From S5-327 sp965116015 (GTDB lineage Bacteria > Chloroflexota > Dehalococcoidia > Lucifugimonadales > Australimonadaceae): a stretch of 64,000 nt of DNA. The translations under genes were made by a program, and so were the position numbers. Shown here piece after piece: positions 7,338-15,932 of the stretch (its first letter is position 1; every line of letters starts with the position of its first letter). The stretch spans positions 372,001-436,000 of the forward strand of contig OZ220477.1 of assembly GCA_965116015.1 (NCBI GenBank), written 5' to 3'. Below the pieces are notes generated by a model, which had not been told where the DNA came from, did not search any database, and was given only the letters and a program-made list of their open reading frames with translations.

Positions 7338-9164
7338 TTACGGGAGGGTTGAGAGTCGGGGGGAGGGTTGTGGTTGTGTGGTTGTAGTTGGGGCGAATTG
7401 CTCGCGGCAGAGTTCGGCGTAGCGCTGGTTGAGGGTCATTAGTTCGGCGTGGGAGCCGCATTCGGCGACTTTGCCGTTTTCGATGTAGAGGATGATGTCG
7501 GCGGTGAGCACGGTTGAGAGGCGGTGGGCGATGACTATGGTTGTGCGTTTTTCTGTGAGGCGGGCGAGGGCTGTTTGGACTGCTCGTTCGGAGTGGGAGT
7601 CGAGGGAGGATGTGGCTTCGTCGAGGATGACGATGCGGGGGTCTTTGAGGAGCATTCGGGCGATGGCGAGGCGTTGTTTCTCGCCGCCGGAGAGGCGGTA
7701 TCCGCGTTCGCCGACGATGGTGTCGAATCCTTGGGGGAGGGTTTCGATGACGTCGAGGACGGACGCGGCGCGGCAGGCTTCGATGATGTCGGCGCGGGAG
7801 GCTGCGGGTCGGGCGACGCGCAGGTTGGCGTCGATGGTGTCGTGGAAGAGGAACGTTTCCTGGGAGACGTAGCCGATGTGGGAGCGGAGGGATTCGAGGG
7901 AGAGGGTTCGGATGTTGAGGCCGTCGAGGAGGATTTGGCCGTGGGTGGGGTCGTAGAGGCGTGGGATGAGGTAGGTGATGGTGGTTTTGCCGGCGCCGCT
8001 GGGTCCGACGAGGGCGGCTGTTTGGCCGGGGGGTACTGTGAAGTTGAGGTTGTCGAGGGCGCGTTGTCCGGGGGTGTACTCCATGACGATGTTTCGGAAG
8101 GCGAGGGCGCCGGCGGGGTTGTGGATGTCGACGGCGCCGGGGGAGTTGGCGATGTCGGGTTCGAGGTCGAGGTATTCGAAGATGCGTTCGAAGTATGCGG
8201 CGGAGGTTACGAGGTCGACGTGGAGGGACATGAGGTCGGTTGCGGGGGTGTAGAGTCGTGCGAGGAGGGCGACGAAGGCGATGATTGTTCCGATGGTGAG
8301 GTTGCCGGAGATGACTTGGGCGCCTCCGAACCAGTAGATGACGGCGGGCCCGCCGGTTGAGACGATGAAGAGGAGCATGAAGTACCAGCGGCCGACGAGG
8401 GCTTCGCGGACTTGGAGGTTCATGAGGTCGTGGTTGTCGCGCTGGAAGCGGTTGAAGACTTCGTGTTCGCGGGTGAAGGTTTTGATGAGCATTAGGCCGC
8501 TGATGCCGAGGCTTTCGGCCATTAGGGAGTTGATGGCGGCGGCGCGCTGCTGGCGTTCGGAGCGGAGGCGGCGTCGCATTCTGCCGACGGCGAGGGTGGG
8601 GATGATGAGCCAGGGCAGGACGATGAGGGAGACGAGGGAGAGTCGCCAGTCGAGGGCGAGCATTGCGGCGAGGGTTGTTGCGAGGATGAGGGCGTTCTGG
8701 GAGATGGTTACGAGGGTTCCGGAGACGACGGCGTCGATGCCGGCGATGTCGCTGGTGAGTCGGGACATAAGCTCGCCGGTGCGGGATTGGGTGTAGAAGC
8801 GGAGGGAGAGGGATTGGAGGCGGGCGAACATTCGGAGTTTGAGGTCGTACATGATGCGCTGGCTGACGATGGCGCCGAGGTAGCTTCTGAGGACGCCGAT
8901 GAGGCCGAGGAGGACGGCGGCGGCGAAGAGGGCGGCGGAGAGGAGGAGTAGGAGCTGGGGGTTGTTCTGTTCGATGGCGGAGTCGATGATTCCGCGGACG
9001 AGGAGGGGAGGGGCGAGGCCTGCGGCGGCGGCGGCGGCGACGGTTGCGAGGATGAGGAGGAGCCGCTGCCAGTAGGGGGCGAGGAATCCGAGGATTCGGC
9101 GGAGGTTGCCTTTGCGGAGGGCGGTGGGGGATTGGATGGGGGCGGCTCTGCCGTGGATGCGCAT
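7338..9164 (-). CDS. ABC exporter (fused membrane and ATPase domains)
   Basis: Half-size ABC exporter of 608 residues, MsbA/MDR-like. The six-helix membrane domain spans residues about 25-320. The ATPase domain has Walker A GPSGAGKTT, signature LSGGEKQRLAIARMLL, Walker B VILDEATSSLD and the H-loop AHRLST. Cargo could be lipid or drug and is not predictable. The ATG at 9164 lies only 8 bases after a -10-like TATACT (9178 to 9173 on the minus strand), so the mRNA is probably leaderless. The apparent 300-residue upstream extension is Pro/Arg low-complexity read through the 88-bp repeat array and is rejected. The last 15 residues (TTTTQPQPSPRLSTLP) are also low-complexity. Confidence 0.94.
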   Translation of the reverse strand: MRIHGRAAPIQSPTALRKGNLRRILGFLAPYWQRLLLILATVAAAAAAGLAPPLLVRGIIDSAIEQNNPQLLLLLSAALFAAAVLLGLIGVLRSYLGAIVSQRIMYDLKLRMFARLQSLSLRFYTQSRTGELMSRLTSDIAGIDAVVSGTLVTISQNALILATTLAAMLALDWRLSLVSLIVLPWLIIPTLAVGRMRRRLRSERQQRAAAINSLMAESLGISGLMLIKTFTREHEVFNRFQRDNHDLMNLQVREALVGRWYFMLLFIVSTGGPAVIYWFGGAQVISGNLTIGTIIAFVALLARLYTPATDLMSLHVDLVTSAAYFERIFEYLDLEPDIANSPGAVDIHNPAGALAFRNIVMEYTPGQRALDNLNFTVPPGQTAALVGPSGAGKTTITYLIPRLYDPTHGQILLDGLNIRTLSLESLRSHIGYVSQETFLFHDTIDANLRVARPAASRADIIEACRAASVLDVIETLPQGFDTIVGERGYRLSGGEKQRLAIARMLLKDPRIVILDEATSSLDSHSERAVQTALARLTEKRTTIVIAHRLSTVLTADIILYIENGKVAECGSHAELMTLNQRYAELCREQFAPTTTTQPQPSPRLSTLP

Positions 9165-9172
9165 TGGGGGCA

Positions 9173-9178
9173 AGTATA
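9173..9178 (-). promoter_or_regulatory. -10 box of the ABC exporter gene
   Basis: TATACT on the minus strand, 8 bases before the ATG at 9164. Transcription would start within about two bases of the start codon. No clear -35 box or ribosome-binding site is visible. Confidence 0.5.
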
Positions 9179-9245
9179 CGCTTGGGGTTTGCGTTGGGGT
9201 TGCTGGGGGTCGTCTGGGGGTTGCTTGGGGTAGGGGTTGGGGGGT

Positions 9246-9560
9246 GGTCTCGGAGCTGGTGGTTGTTTGGGGGGGCTGGTACGGGGAAGGGTTGGGCGCG
9301 GGTTGGGTTGGGGGGCGGTCTCGGAGCTGGTGGTTGTTTGGGAGTGGCGGGGAGGGGAGGGGGTCGGGCGTGGGCGAGGGTAGGCTGGGGTTGGGCTGGG
9401 GGGCGGTCTCGGAGCTGGTGGTTGTTTGGGAGTGGCGGGGAGGGGAGGGGGTCGGGCGTGGGCGAGGGTAGGCTGGGGTTGGGCTGGGGGGCGGTCTCGG
9501 AGCTGGTGGTTGTTTGGGAGGGGCGGGGAGGGGAGAGGGTCGGGTGTGGGTGAGGGTAGG
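9246..9560. repeat. 88-bp tandem repeat array, four copies
   Basis: The phrase GGTCTCGGAGCTGGTGG recurs at 9246, 9317, 9405 and 9493, i.e. spacings of 71, 88 and 88. The last two units are nearly identical. The array fills the 428-base gap between the ABC exporter start and the end of the nitroreductase gene. It is G/T-rich on the + strand with many G-runs. No gene is seen in it. Confidence 0.9.
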
Positions 9561-9592
9561 CGGGGTTGGGCTGGGGGGGGGGGGGGTATCTG

Positions 9593-10198
9593 TTAGCCGA
9601 GGTTGCTCCAGTGGTCCCAGTGGGTTACTTCGGAGGCGGGGCGTCGGGTGGTGGGGCCGTAGCGCTGGCCGTCTTGCGGCCATCCGAGGGGGATCATTGC
9701 GGCGGTTGCCCAGCCTTCGGGGAGGCCGATGGCTTCTCGAAGCTGGGGTTCGAAGCCTCTGCGGACGCGGGTGGTGAGGACGCTGCCGAGTCCGAGGGCT
9801 CGGGCTGCGAGGAGCATATTCTGGACGGCGGGGTAGATGGATGCGCCGTGGTGGATGTCGGTTCCGGGGTGATGGGTTACGGCGAGGATCCAGACGGGGA
9901 CGTCCATTATGTGGTGTGCGAGGTAGTCGGCGGATTCTGCGGCGCGGGCTTCGGAGGGAGTGGATGGTTCGCCGTGGTTGGGCCGGGCGGTGGCGGGGTA
10001 ATGCTCGGCGATGATGCGTTTGGTTTTTCCGTTTTTGATGACGATGAAGCCCCATTGCTGGGAGTTGCCTCCGTTGGGGGCTCGGATGCCGGCGTCGATG
10101 ATCTGGCGGATGAGGTGGTCGGGGACGGGGTCGGGTTTGAGGCGGCGGAGGGCGCGCTGGGTGTAGATGGCTTCGAACAGGCCGATGTTTTCGGTCAT
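9593..10198 (-). CDS. Nitroreductase family protein
   Basis: FMN-dependent nitroreductase-fold protein of 201 residues. The N-terminal TQRALRRLKPDPVP carries the Arg residues that contact FMN phosphate. IRAPNGGNSQQWGFIVIKNG is the classical FMN loop, and YPAVQNMLLAARALGLGSVLTT is the conserved dimer helix. Likely an NAD(P)H:flavin-dependent reductase of nitro groups, quinones or enones. The ATG at 10198 has AAGGAG (10204-10209, minus) upstream. Remarkably, this start region, ribosome-binding site included, is repeated twice more upstream (see the 170-bp array). Confidence 0.92.
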   Translation of the reverse strand: MTENIGLFEAIYTQRALRRLKPDPVPDHLIRQIIDAGIRAPNGGNSQQWGFIVIKNGKTKRIIAEHYPATARPNHGEPSTPSEARAAESADYLAHHIMDVPVWILAVTHHPGTDIHHGASIYPAVQNMLLAARALGLGSVLTTRVRRGFEPQLREAIGLPEGWATAAMIPLGWPQDGQRYGPTTRRPASEVTHWDHWSNLG

Positions 10199-10700
10199 GG
10201 GGGCTCCTTGCGATGGGCTGGCGGCGGTCAGGGTGTTGCGGGGGCTATCTGCGATGGCGGGCTGGCGGGCCGGGTTGCGGGGGGCTCGTTGCGATGTGAG
10301 GGTGGGGTCGTGTGGCGTTGCGGGGGTTTGGGTGTGGAGTGGATTCTACTGTCTTCGGTCATAGGGGGGGGACTCCTTGCGATGGGTTGGCGGCGGTCAG
10401 GGTGTTGCGGGGGCTATCTGCGATGGCGGGCTGGCGGGCTGGGTTGCGGGGGGCTCGTTGCGATGTGAGGGTGGGGTCGTGTGGCGTTGCGGGGGTTTGG
10501 GTGTGGAGTGGATTCTACTGTCTGTCTTCGGCCATAGGGGGGACTCCTTGCGATGGGTTGGCGGCGGTCAGGGTGTTGCGGGGGCTATCTGCGATGGCGG
10601 GCTGGCGGGCCGGGTTGCGGGGGGCTCGTTGCGATGTGAGGGTGGGGTCGTGTGGGGCTGCGGGGGTTTGTGCGTGGGGTGATTCTATCGGTGTTGGCTG
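10191..10700. repeat. 170-bp tandem triplication of the nitroreductase start region
   Basis: Three head-to-tail copies of about 170 bp. Each begins with the reverse complement of a start codon and Shine-Dalgarno (CAT at 10196, 10360 and 10533; CTCCTT about 8-13 bases further), followed by the G-rich phrase GCGGCGGTCAGGGTGTTGCG. Only the first copy is attached to the gene. In copies 2 and 3 the codons after the ATG diverge from the gene after two or three codons. No gene is encoded. Confidence 0.9.
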
Positions 10701-10829
10701 GGGTCGATGCTGCTTCGTCGGGGCTGGGGGTGGGGGTTGGGGGGCAGTTCGCTGGCTGAGGGCGGCGCTGTTTGCGGGGCCGGGCGTTTGGAGTCGGGGC
10801 TGCTCTGTGATGGGGGATGATGGTTAGCG

Positions 10830-11510
10830 GGGGAGCGGGGATGCGTGGTTGGGGTGGAGGGCTGTGGGGAGGGAGGGGTTTTTGGGCGGTTTTATTCTGT
10901 AGGCGTTTCATTCTGTCGCATTCTGTTCTATTGCGGTCTGTTCCGTTCGTGGATGGAGGGCTGCGGGGGGTTTGTGTGGGACAGGAATGAGTCTGGTTTG
11001 CGACGGGAATGAGACCGTTTTGGAATGAAATGAGTCTGTTTAGGACTGTGGGATATTTGGAGCTGGGGGGGGGGCTGGGGGAGCTGGGGGTGGGGGAGGC
11101 TGGCGGGGACAGGGTACGAGGGGCGGCGTGTGGGGCAGTGGGAGGGTGTCTGTGGGGGGGCTGCTTGGGTTGTGGGGTTAGGGGGCTAGCAGGGGAATGG
11201 GGATGCGTGGTTTGGGGTCGAGGGGCTGGGGGGGAGGGGGATTGGGGTGGTTTCGTTCTGTATCTGTTTCATTTTGTCTCATTCTGTTCCATTCCGTTCG
11301 TGGGTGGGGTCTGCGGCGGGTCTATGTGAGGCAGGAATGAGTCTGTTTTGGGACAGGAATGAGTCTGGTTTAGGACAGTGGGACGTTTGGAGCTGGACGC
11401 CGGGGAGTGGGGGCTGGCGGGAGGGGGATAGGCTGGATGAAGACTAGGGTATGAGAGGGGCGGCGTATGGCGCAATGGGAGAGTGTCGTGGGAGGGATGG
11501 GGGCTGCGAG
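10830..11510. repeat. Tandem pair of a ~360-bp dispersed element
   Basis: Two adjacent copies about 363 bp apart (GGATGCGTGG near 10839 and 11201). Each has a block rich in CATTCTGTT words (10896-10930; 11255-11300), then about 70-90 bp later GAATGAGTCTG words in the opposite sense (10985-11045; 11334-11375), then TTTGGAGCTGG. A third, diverged copy lies at 56640-56960. The CATTC and GAATG blocks could fold as imperfect inverted arms. No transposase or clear terminal repeat is seen. Bases 11511-11605 that follow hold nothing recognisable. Confidence 0.75.
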
Positions 11511-11605
11511 AGGGGGCTCCGCTGTCTGCGGTGTGGAGGGGCTGGCCAGGCGCACGTTCCTCGCTGACGATACTGGGTTTCTTTGTCTGCGGGGGGAGGG
11601 GCCTC

Positions 11606-11836
11606 TTAGAAGCCTAACTGGCTTTGGCTCGGGTTCGCGCGATCGATGCTTAGGTTGTGTCTATTCACTACTACGTTGTAGTCGCGCGCCTTGTCTGTGA
11701 TGCTCCTGAGAGTGGCGCTATCGAATCCGCACGTCGGGCAGTATCCGGGCGGCAGGTTCCGCGCGGCGTACAGGAACTCGTTGAGCGCGCGCGTGATGTC
11801 CTGGAGCGCTAGATGGAAGTTCTCTTCATTGGCCAT
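11606..11836 (-). CDS. Small CxxC protein of unknown function
   Basis: 76-residue protein, not recognised. It has an acidic/helical N-terminus (MANEENFHLALQDITRALNE), one CPTC motif near residue 35 that could bind metal or be redox-active, and a hydrophilic C-terminus with VVNRHNLSID. Base use here is less G-skewed than the surroundings, and codon use is more balanced than in flanking minus-strand genes, suggesting separate ancestry or strong constraint. An AGGAGC-like ribosome-binding site precedes the ATG at 11836. It stands alone between the repeat field and a Gfo/Idh gene. It may be a small regulatory or toxin/antitoxin-like protein, but nothing specific supports that. Confidence 0.6.
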   Translation of the reverse strand: MANEENFHLALQDITRALNEFLYAARNLPPGYCPTCGFDSATLRSITDKARDYNVVVNRHNLSIDRANPSQSQLGF

Positions 11837-11894
11837 ATGGGGCTCCTGCGATTCGTGCGCTTGAGGTTGCGCTCCAGCGTGGCAGGGCGGGGGG

Positions 11895-13121
11895 TTAGTG
11901 GATGTTTGGGGGGGTGTAGGGGGTTTGGTGGTTGGTGGGGATTTCGCGGCGTTGTTGGGATGATTGGATGATGGCGAGGACGACTTCCTGGGTTGCTTTG
12001 CCCCATCGGGCGTCGTGGATGCGGAGGGGTGTGTCTTCGCGGACGGCTCGGCACATTTCGTCGACTTCGACGGAGCAGTAGCGGCGGTTGTAGCCGTCGC
12101 CGGCGGGTACGGGGATTTCTTGGTTGGCGTGGTCGCCGTGGATGATGATTCCTGTGGGGGTTTGGCGCATGCTGCCGTGTTCGCAGGAGACGATGGTGAG
12201 GCCGAAGAATGCGTGTCGGCGGTTTGGGGAGACGGGGTAGTGGATGGGGCGTTCGAGGGATCCGCCGTAGCGGGTGGAGTCTTTGTAGGTTTCTTCGGCG
12301 TGGGGGTTGGGGAATGCGTGTGCGCGTCGGCGGGTTTCGAGGTGGAGGTTGGGGTCTGCGGGGGTTCCCTGGAGGTTGTAGCCGTAGGTGAGTTCGGCGC
12401 TGTTGAAGTGGGCGTAGCCGTTGTAGGCGATGGTTGCGGCGTGTCCTTCTTCGAAGTCGAGGAAGGCGGTGAAGCTGCCGTCGATGGGTCGTTGGGGGTC
12501 GGCGGTGGTGGTTGCGGCTCGGACGGAGCGGACGTTGCCGCCGCCGATCATGCGGACGATGTCGACTTGGATGGGGCCTTGTCGGCGGACGATGCTTCCG
12601 CCGCGTTCTTGGGAGAGTTCGTATGCGGCGCGGGGTCGGTAGATCCAGTCGCTGTAGAACATTGTGTGGATTGTGAGGACTTTGCCGAGGGTGTGGTTAT
12701 TGGCGATTTCGGCGAGTTTGATGTTGGGGAGGTCGAGGCTTTGGGAGTGTCCGACGAGGACGCGGACGTTGTTGCGGTCGGCGGCGTTGATGATGGCGTC
12801 GCAGTCGTTGAGGGTTAGGGCCATTGGTTTGTCGAGGATGACTTGTTTGCGGTGGTTGGCGGCGAGTATGGCGTGTTGTGCGTGGAGTTCGTCGGGGGTC
12901 ATTACGTAGACGATGTGGATGTTGGGGTCGGCGCAGAGTTCTTCGGGGGATTGGTAGGCGGGGGCGTTGAAGTCGCGGGTGAAGCGTTGTCGGGCTTCTG
13001 GGCGGATGTCGGCGGCGGCGGCGATGCGGGCGTTGGGGTTGGCGTGGAGTTCGGGGATCATGTTCATTGCGCCGGCGCCGAGGCCGATGATGCCGAAGTT
13101 GAGGGGGGCGGTGGAGGTCAT
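11895..13121 (-). CDS. Gfo/Idh/MocA family oxidoreductase
   Basis: NAD(P)-dependent oxidoreductase of 408 residues, paralogous to the gene at 3220-4485. The Rossmann motif is GLGAGAMNMIPELH; VMTPDELHAQHAILAA and ILDKPMALTLNDCDAI hold the family Lys-Pro. GGSIVRRQGPIQVDIVRMIGGG matches the paralogue's active-site segment. An AGGAG ribosome-binding site precedes the ATG at 13121. It lies next to the Rieske oxygenase gene on the same strand, 300 bases apart, so it may dehydrogenate a dihydrodiol or demethylation product; that is inference. The C-terminus (NHQTPYTPPNIH) is low-complexity. Confidence 0.9.
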   Translation of the reverse strand: MTSTAPLNFGIIGLGAGAMNMIPELHANPNARIAAAADIRPEARQRFTRDFNAPAYQSPEELCADPNIHIVYVMTPDELHAQHAILAANHRKQVILDKPMALTLNDCDAIINAADRNNVRVLVGHSQSLDLPNIKLAEIANNHTLGKVLTIHTMFYSDWIYRPRAAYELSQERGGSIVRRQGPIQVDIVRMIGGGNVRSVRAATTTADPQRPIDGSFTAFLDFEEGHAATIAYNGYAHFNSAELTYGYNLQGTPADPNLHLETRRRAHAFPNPHAEETYKDSTRYGGSLERPIHYPVSPNRRHAFFGLTIVSCEHGSMRQTPTGIIIHGDHANQEIPVPAGDGYNRRYCSVEVDEMCRAVREDTPLRIHDARWGKATQEVVLAIIQSSQQRREIPTNHQTPYTPPNIH

Positions 13122-13421
13122 AGGGGGTCTCCTGTGGCGGGGGCTGTGGTTGTGGGCGGGGGGCTCCGCTGGGGTGGGGACGGCGGGCTGGGGGAGCGCT
13201 GGGATGAGGGAGCGGGGTTTGAGGGGCTGGGGCGAGGGCAGGGTTGGGAGTTGGGGGTTGTCGTTTTCGCGGGGATGTCGGGCGGGGTTACAGCGGGATG
13301 AGGGGGCGGGGATGAGGCGGGGGGATCGGGGTCAGGGTTGTGGGGTTGGAGTTGGGAGCGTTGGGGAGGGAGGTTGCTGCTTCCGGGGGGGCGTGGTAGG
13401 GGATCGGGGGCTGGGAGGGGT
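13122..13421. other. Intergenic, no gene seen
   Basis: 300 bases between the Gfo/Idh start and the Rieske oxygenase stop. It is G-rich on the + strand (runs such as GGGGCGGGGATGAGG) with the Gfo/Idh ribosome-binding site at the left end. No hairpin with a T-tract and no coding signal is seen. Confidence 0.5.
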
Positions 13422-14699
13422 TTATGCGGTGAGGGGTTCTTTGGCGGTGTAGGTTGTTTGGGAGAGGAGTTGTTGGATGAGGGGTTTGAGTTTGCTGCCG
13501 TAGCGGGCGATTTCGTCGATGTTGGAGGAGCGGCTGAGGGTTCCCCAGCCTTCTTGGGGGATGTGGATGAGGTTGTTGTGGTTGGGGTTGCGGAGGATGT
13601 TGATGGGTTCGGCGCCGTCGGCGAGGGCGGTTGCTTGTTCGTCGAGCATTTTTCGGTAGAGGATGAGGCCGCGGTCGGATTCGCCGAGGCGTTCGGCTGA
13701 GCGGTCCATGATGGGGCCTTGGACGATCCAGACTAGGTGGTCTTGGGCGAGGGTGTCGTCGCTGCGCCATTGGCCGTCGGGGCGTTTGAGGTTGATGTTG
13801 TTGTAGGGGATGGAGGTTTGCGGGGGGACGTTGACGTCGTTGGGGAACCAGTAGGAGGCGAGTTCGACGTGGTAGGTGTGGGTGTCGTCGATGGGTACGC
13901 GGAATTGGAGGAAGTAGCGTCCGCCGCCGCCTTGTTGGAGGATGTTGGGGAAGAGGAGGGGGTGTCCTACGGTCCATTTGGGGGAGTTTCTGGTGGTGTT
14001 GCCGTAGACGCGTCGTTTGGTGATGCCGTAGGGGGTTTGGTCGAAGCCGATTTCTTTGTGGCGGTCGTAGGCGGCGAGGCTTTCGGCGACGGGGTCGCGT
14101 CGGTTTTCGAGTTTGGCGGCCCAGGCGCCGTAGACGCCGTGGAGCCATTCGAGGTGGACGGGGTCGACGGAGTTTTCCATGCATTGGAGCCAGTTGCAGG
14201 GGAGTTCGGCGACGAAGGCTTCGCGGAGGACGTTTTGTTGCTGGGCGAGGATGTCGTAGTTGGGGAGTAGGGGTGCGGGTTGTGGGCCGAGGTAGGCGAA
14301 GATGAGGCCTCCGAGTTGCTGGACGGGGTATGCGGGGACTTTGACTTTTTCTTTGAAGCGTCCGTCGGGGCGGACGGTTTCTTCGAAGGGTTGTTCGATG
14401 CATTGGCCGGTTTCGTTGATCATCCAGCCGTGGTACATGCATCGGAGGCCGTTGGTTTCGGGGATGCCGTAGGAGAGGTCGACGCGGCGGTGTGGGCAGA
14501 ATCGGTCGATGAGTCCGAGGGTACCGGAGTTGTCTTTGTAGAGGACGAGGTCTTCGCCGAGGATTCGGATGGGTTTGGTTGGTTTTTCGTTGAGTTCGGC
14601 GGCGGCAGCGATGGGGTGCCAGTAGCGTCGCATGAGTTCGCCCATGGGGGTTCCGGGGCCTACTTGGGTTAGGCGCTGGTTGTCGTGTTCGGAGAGCAT
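13422..14699 (-). CDS. Rieske non-heme iron oxygenase, alpha subunit
   Basis: Aromatic-ring hydroxylating or O-demethylating oxygenase subunit of 425 residues. The Rieske [2Fe-2S] ligands are C68, H70, C87 and H90 (FCPHRR and CMYHGW). The mononuclear-iron segment is ENSVDPVHLEWLHG, with the bridging Asp and two His ligands. The opening MLSEHDNQRLTQVGPGTPMG is typical of the phenoxybenzoate/vanillate-demethylase-like branch that is expanded in SAR202-type Chloroflexota. No ferredoxin reductase or beta subunit is adjacent, so electrons must come from a gene elsewhere. The substrate is unknown. The C-terminus is well separated from the next gene. Confidence 0.93.
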   Translation of the reverse strand: MLSEHDNQRLTQVGPGTPMGELMRRYWHPIAAAAELNEKPTKPIRILGEDLVLYKDNSGTLGLIDRFCPHRRVDLSYGIPETNGLRCMYHGWMINETGQCIEQPFEETVRPDGRFKEKVKVPAYPVQQLGGLIFAYLGPQPAPLLPNYDILAQQQNVLREAFVAELPCNWLQCMENSVDPVHLEWLHGVYGAWAAKLENRRDPVAESLAAYDRHKEIGFDQTPYGITKRRVYGNTTRNSPKWTVGHPLLFPNILQQGGGGRYFLQFRVPIDDTHTYHVELASYWFPNDVNVPPQTSIPYNNINLKRPDGQWRSDDTLAQDHLVWIVQGPIMDRSAERLGESDRGLILYRKMLDEQATALADGAEPINILRNPNHNNLIHIPQEGWGTLSRSSNIDEIARYGSKLKPLIQQLLSQTTYTAKEPLTA

Positions 14700-14789
14700 T
14701 GTGGGTTCCTCCGCGGGTGGGAGTTGGTTGTGGGGGATTGTAGCGCTAGGGGTGGGGAGCGCGTGGGTTGGGGGGTTGTGGGGTGGGGG

Positions 14790-15317
14790 TTATGCGCCGT
14801 ACCAGCCGTGTTTGTCGAGGAGGCCTCGGAGGTAGGCGATCTGGCCGATGTGCTGGATGAGGTCTCCGGTTACGCGGGCGATGGTTATTTTGATGGTTTC
14901 GGAGGCGTTGGGGGAGCTTGCGGGGCTTGGTTGTTCGAGGTCGGCGTCGGAGAGGTTGTTGAGGAATGTGCGGGATTTTTCGCGGGCGGCGTCGAAGTAG
15001 GCGATGAGGGTTTGGGCGTTTATGGGGTCGAATGCGCGGACTTGTTCGAGGGAGTCGCCGTTGCCGGATCCGCGATTTGGGGGGAGTTGGAAGCGTTGGC
15101 ACCAGGCGTGGGTGGTCCAGGCTTCGTTCTGGCGGAGGAGGAGGGAGTAGTTTTTGTCTTGGGTGCGTGAGAGGTGCCATGCGAGCCATCCGATGGGGTT
15201 GCTTTGGGGGCCTGCGGGCTGTGCTTTGAGTTGGGGGATGTCGAGGCCGTCGAGGGCTCGCCGGAAGACGCCGCCGATGCGGTCGTAGGCGGCGTTCGAG
15301 ATGTCTCCTGCGCTCAT
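14790..15317 (-). CDS. DinB-like / DUF664 four-helix protein
   Basis: 175-residue protein of the DinB/YfiT superfamily. The conserved metal-ligand helices are visible: GWLAWHLSRTQD (first His) and GDLIQHIGQIAYLRGLLDKHGW near the C-terminus (His). The fold often binds a metal and a low-molecular-weight thiol (mycothiol, bacillithiol or glutathione) as a transferase. In this organism the thiol is unknown. It is monocistronic as far as can be seen, with the DinB start at 15317 and a small G-rich gap upstream. Confidence is high for the superfamily, low for activity. Confidence 0.85.
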   Translation of the reverse strand: MSAGDISNAAYDRIGGVFRRALDGLDIPQLKAQPAGPQSNPIGWLAWHLSRTQDKNYSLLLRQNEAWTTHAWCQRFQLPPNRGSGNGDSLEQVRAFDPINAQTLIAYFDAAREKSRTFLNNLSDADLEQPSPASSPNASETIKITIARVTGDLIQHIGQIAYLRGLLDKHGWYGA

Positions 15318-15455
15318 GGGGGGCCTCCGGTAGGTTGGGTTGTGGTGGGGAGCGTAGTTAGGGGATGCGGGGGCGTCAAGTCGCGCTTTTGAGGGGCGGG
15401 GATGTGGGGCGTTGGGTTGGAGGGCAGGGTTGGGGCGCTTTGCCTCTTTGAGGCG

Positions 15456-15485
15456 CCCCTTAACGCGCGTTAACGCGTTAAGGGG
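15456..15485. repeat. Perfect 12-bp inverted repeat
   Basis: CCCCTTAACGCG (15456-15467) and CGCGTTAAGGGG (15474-15485) flank a 6-base CGTTAA loop. The arms contain nested TTAACGCG/CGCGTTAA palindromes. It lies about 50 bases beyond the stop of the AT-rich 99-residue gene, so it may be that gene's terminator stem, although no T-tract follows. A protein-binding palindrome is the alternative. Confidence 0.7.
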
Positions 15486-15535
15486 GTATGTGGCGTGGTA
15501 ATCCTAGGGCTTGGGCAGGGCATAGCAGCTTGTGG

Positions 15536-15835
15536 CTAGAGGAATCTAAAGCTGCATACTTGTACTCTGTTCTTTACCAGGTATGCGCCATTGTCTTTAA
15601 TGGCGAATCTTCCGCCGCCGCGTTCTATGCTTAGTACGCATTCTACTATGTCTTCTAGTAAGGGGTTTCTTCGTATGTAGAAGCGTGAGCATATAGGAGT
15701 TCTTCCTCTTGTTATATAGGGCCATACTTCTCCTCTGTTATTGCAACTGAATACTGCTTGATAATCCCATCTGTATTTAATCTGTAAATGCTTGAGTTGC
15801 TCCAAGTCTTGCCGGTGGAGGCTGAGGTTGAACAT
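15536..15835 (-). CDS. AT-rich small gene, unknown protein
   Basis: 99-residue protein, not recognised. It is basic and aromatic (RWDYQAVFSCNNRGEVWPY, RFYIRRNPLLEDIVECVL) with three Cys and a likely beta-rich core. The gene is strikingly A/T-richer than everything around it and uses TTT, ATA, TAT and AGA codons rare elsewhere here, which suggests recent acquisition. It has a good ribosome-binding site (AGGAGAG, 9 bases before the ATG at 15835) and a plausible promoter (15866-15895). The perfect palindrome at 15456-15485 follows its stop. It is divergent from the crotonase gene. No toxin, nuclease or regulator motif can be claimed. Confidence 0.72.
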   Translation of the reverse strand: MFNLSLHRQDLEQLKHLQIKYRWDYQAVFSCNNRGEVWPYITRGRTPICSRFYIRRNPLLEDIVECVLSIERGGGRFAIKDNGAYLVKNRVQVCSFRFL

Positions 15836-15865
15836 TGCGCTCTCTCCTGCGATGGGTTTGCTGAA

Positions 15866-15895
15866 ACTCTAGCGGTTAGCGCGGCTGTATGTCAA
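15866..15895 (-). promoter_or_regulatory. Promoter of the AT-rich small gene
   Basis: On the minus strand TTGACA (15895 to 15890), an 18-base spacer and TAGAGT (15871 to 15866). Transcription would start near 15859, just upstream of the AGGAG at about 15849-15845. Confidence 0.6.
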
Positions 15896-15932
15896 GTCAA
15901 CTTCGGCTCCAACATTCGAGCGGCTGCTGCGG

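Noticed and set aside
10830..11510. Insertion sequence
   Set aside because: No transposase, no terminal inverted repeats and no target duplication could be seen.
11606..11836. Toxin-antitoxin pair with the AT-rich gene at 15536
   Set aside because: The two small genes are 3.7 kb apart with other genes between, and neither shows a known toxin or antitoxin motif.
15456..15485. Replication origin or dif site
   Set aside because: No DnaA-box cluster, dnaA gene or dif-like arms are seen around the palindrome.
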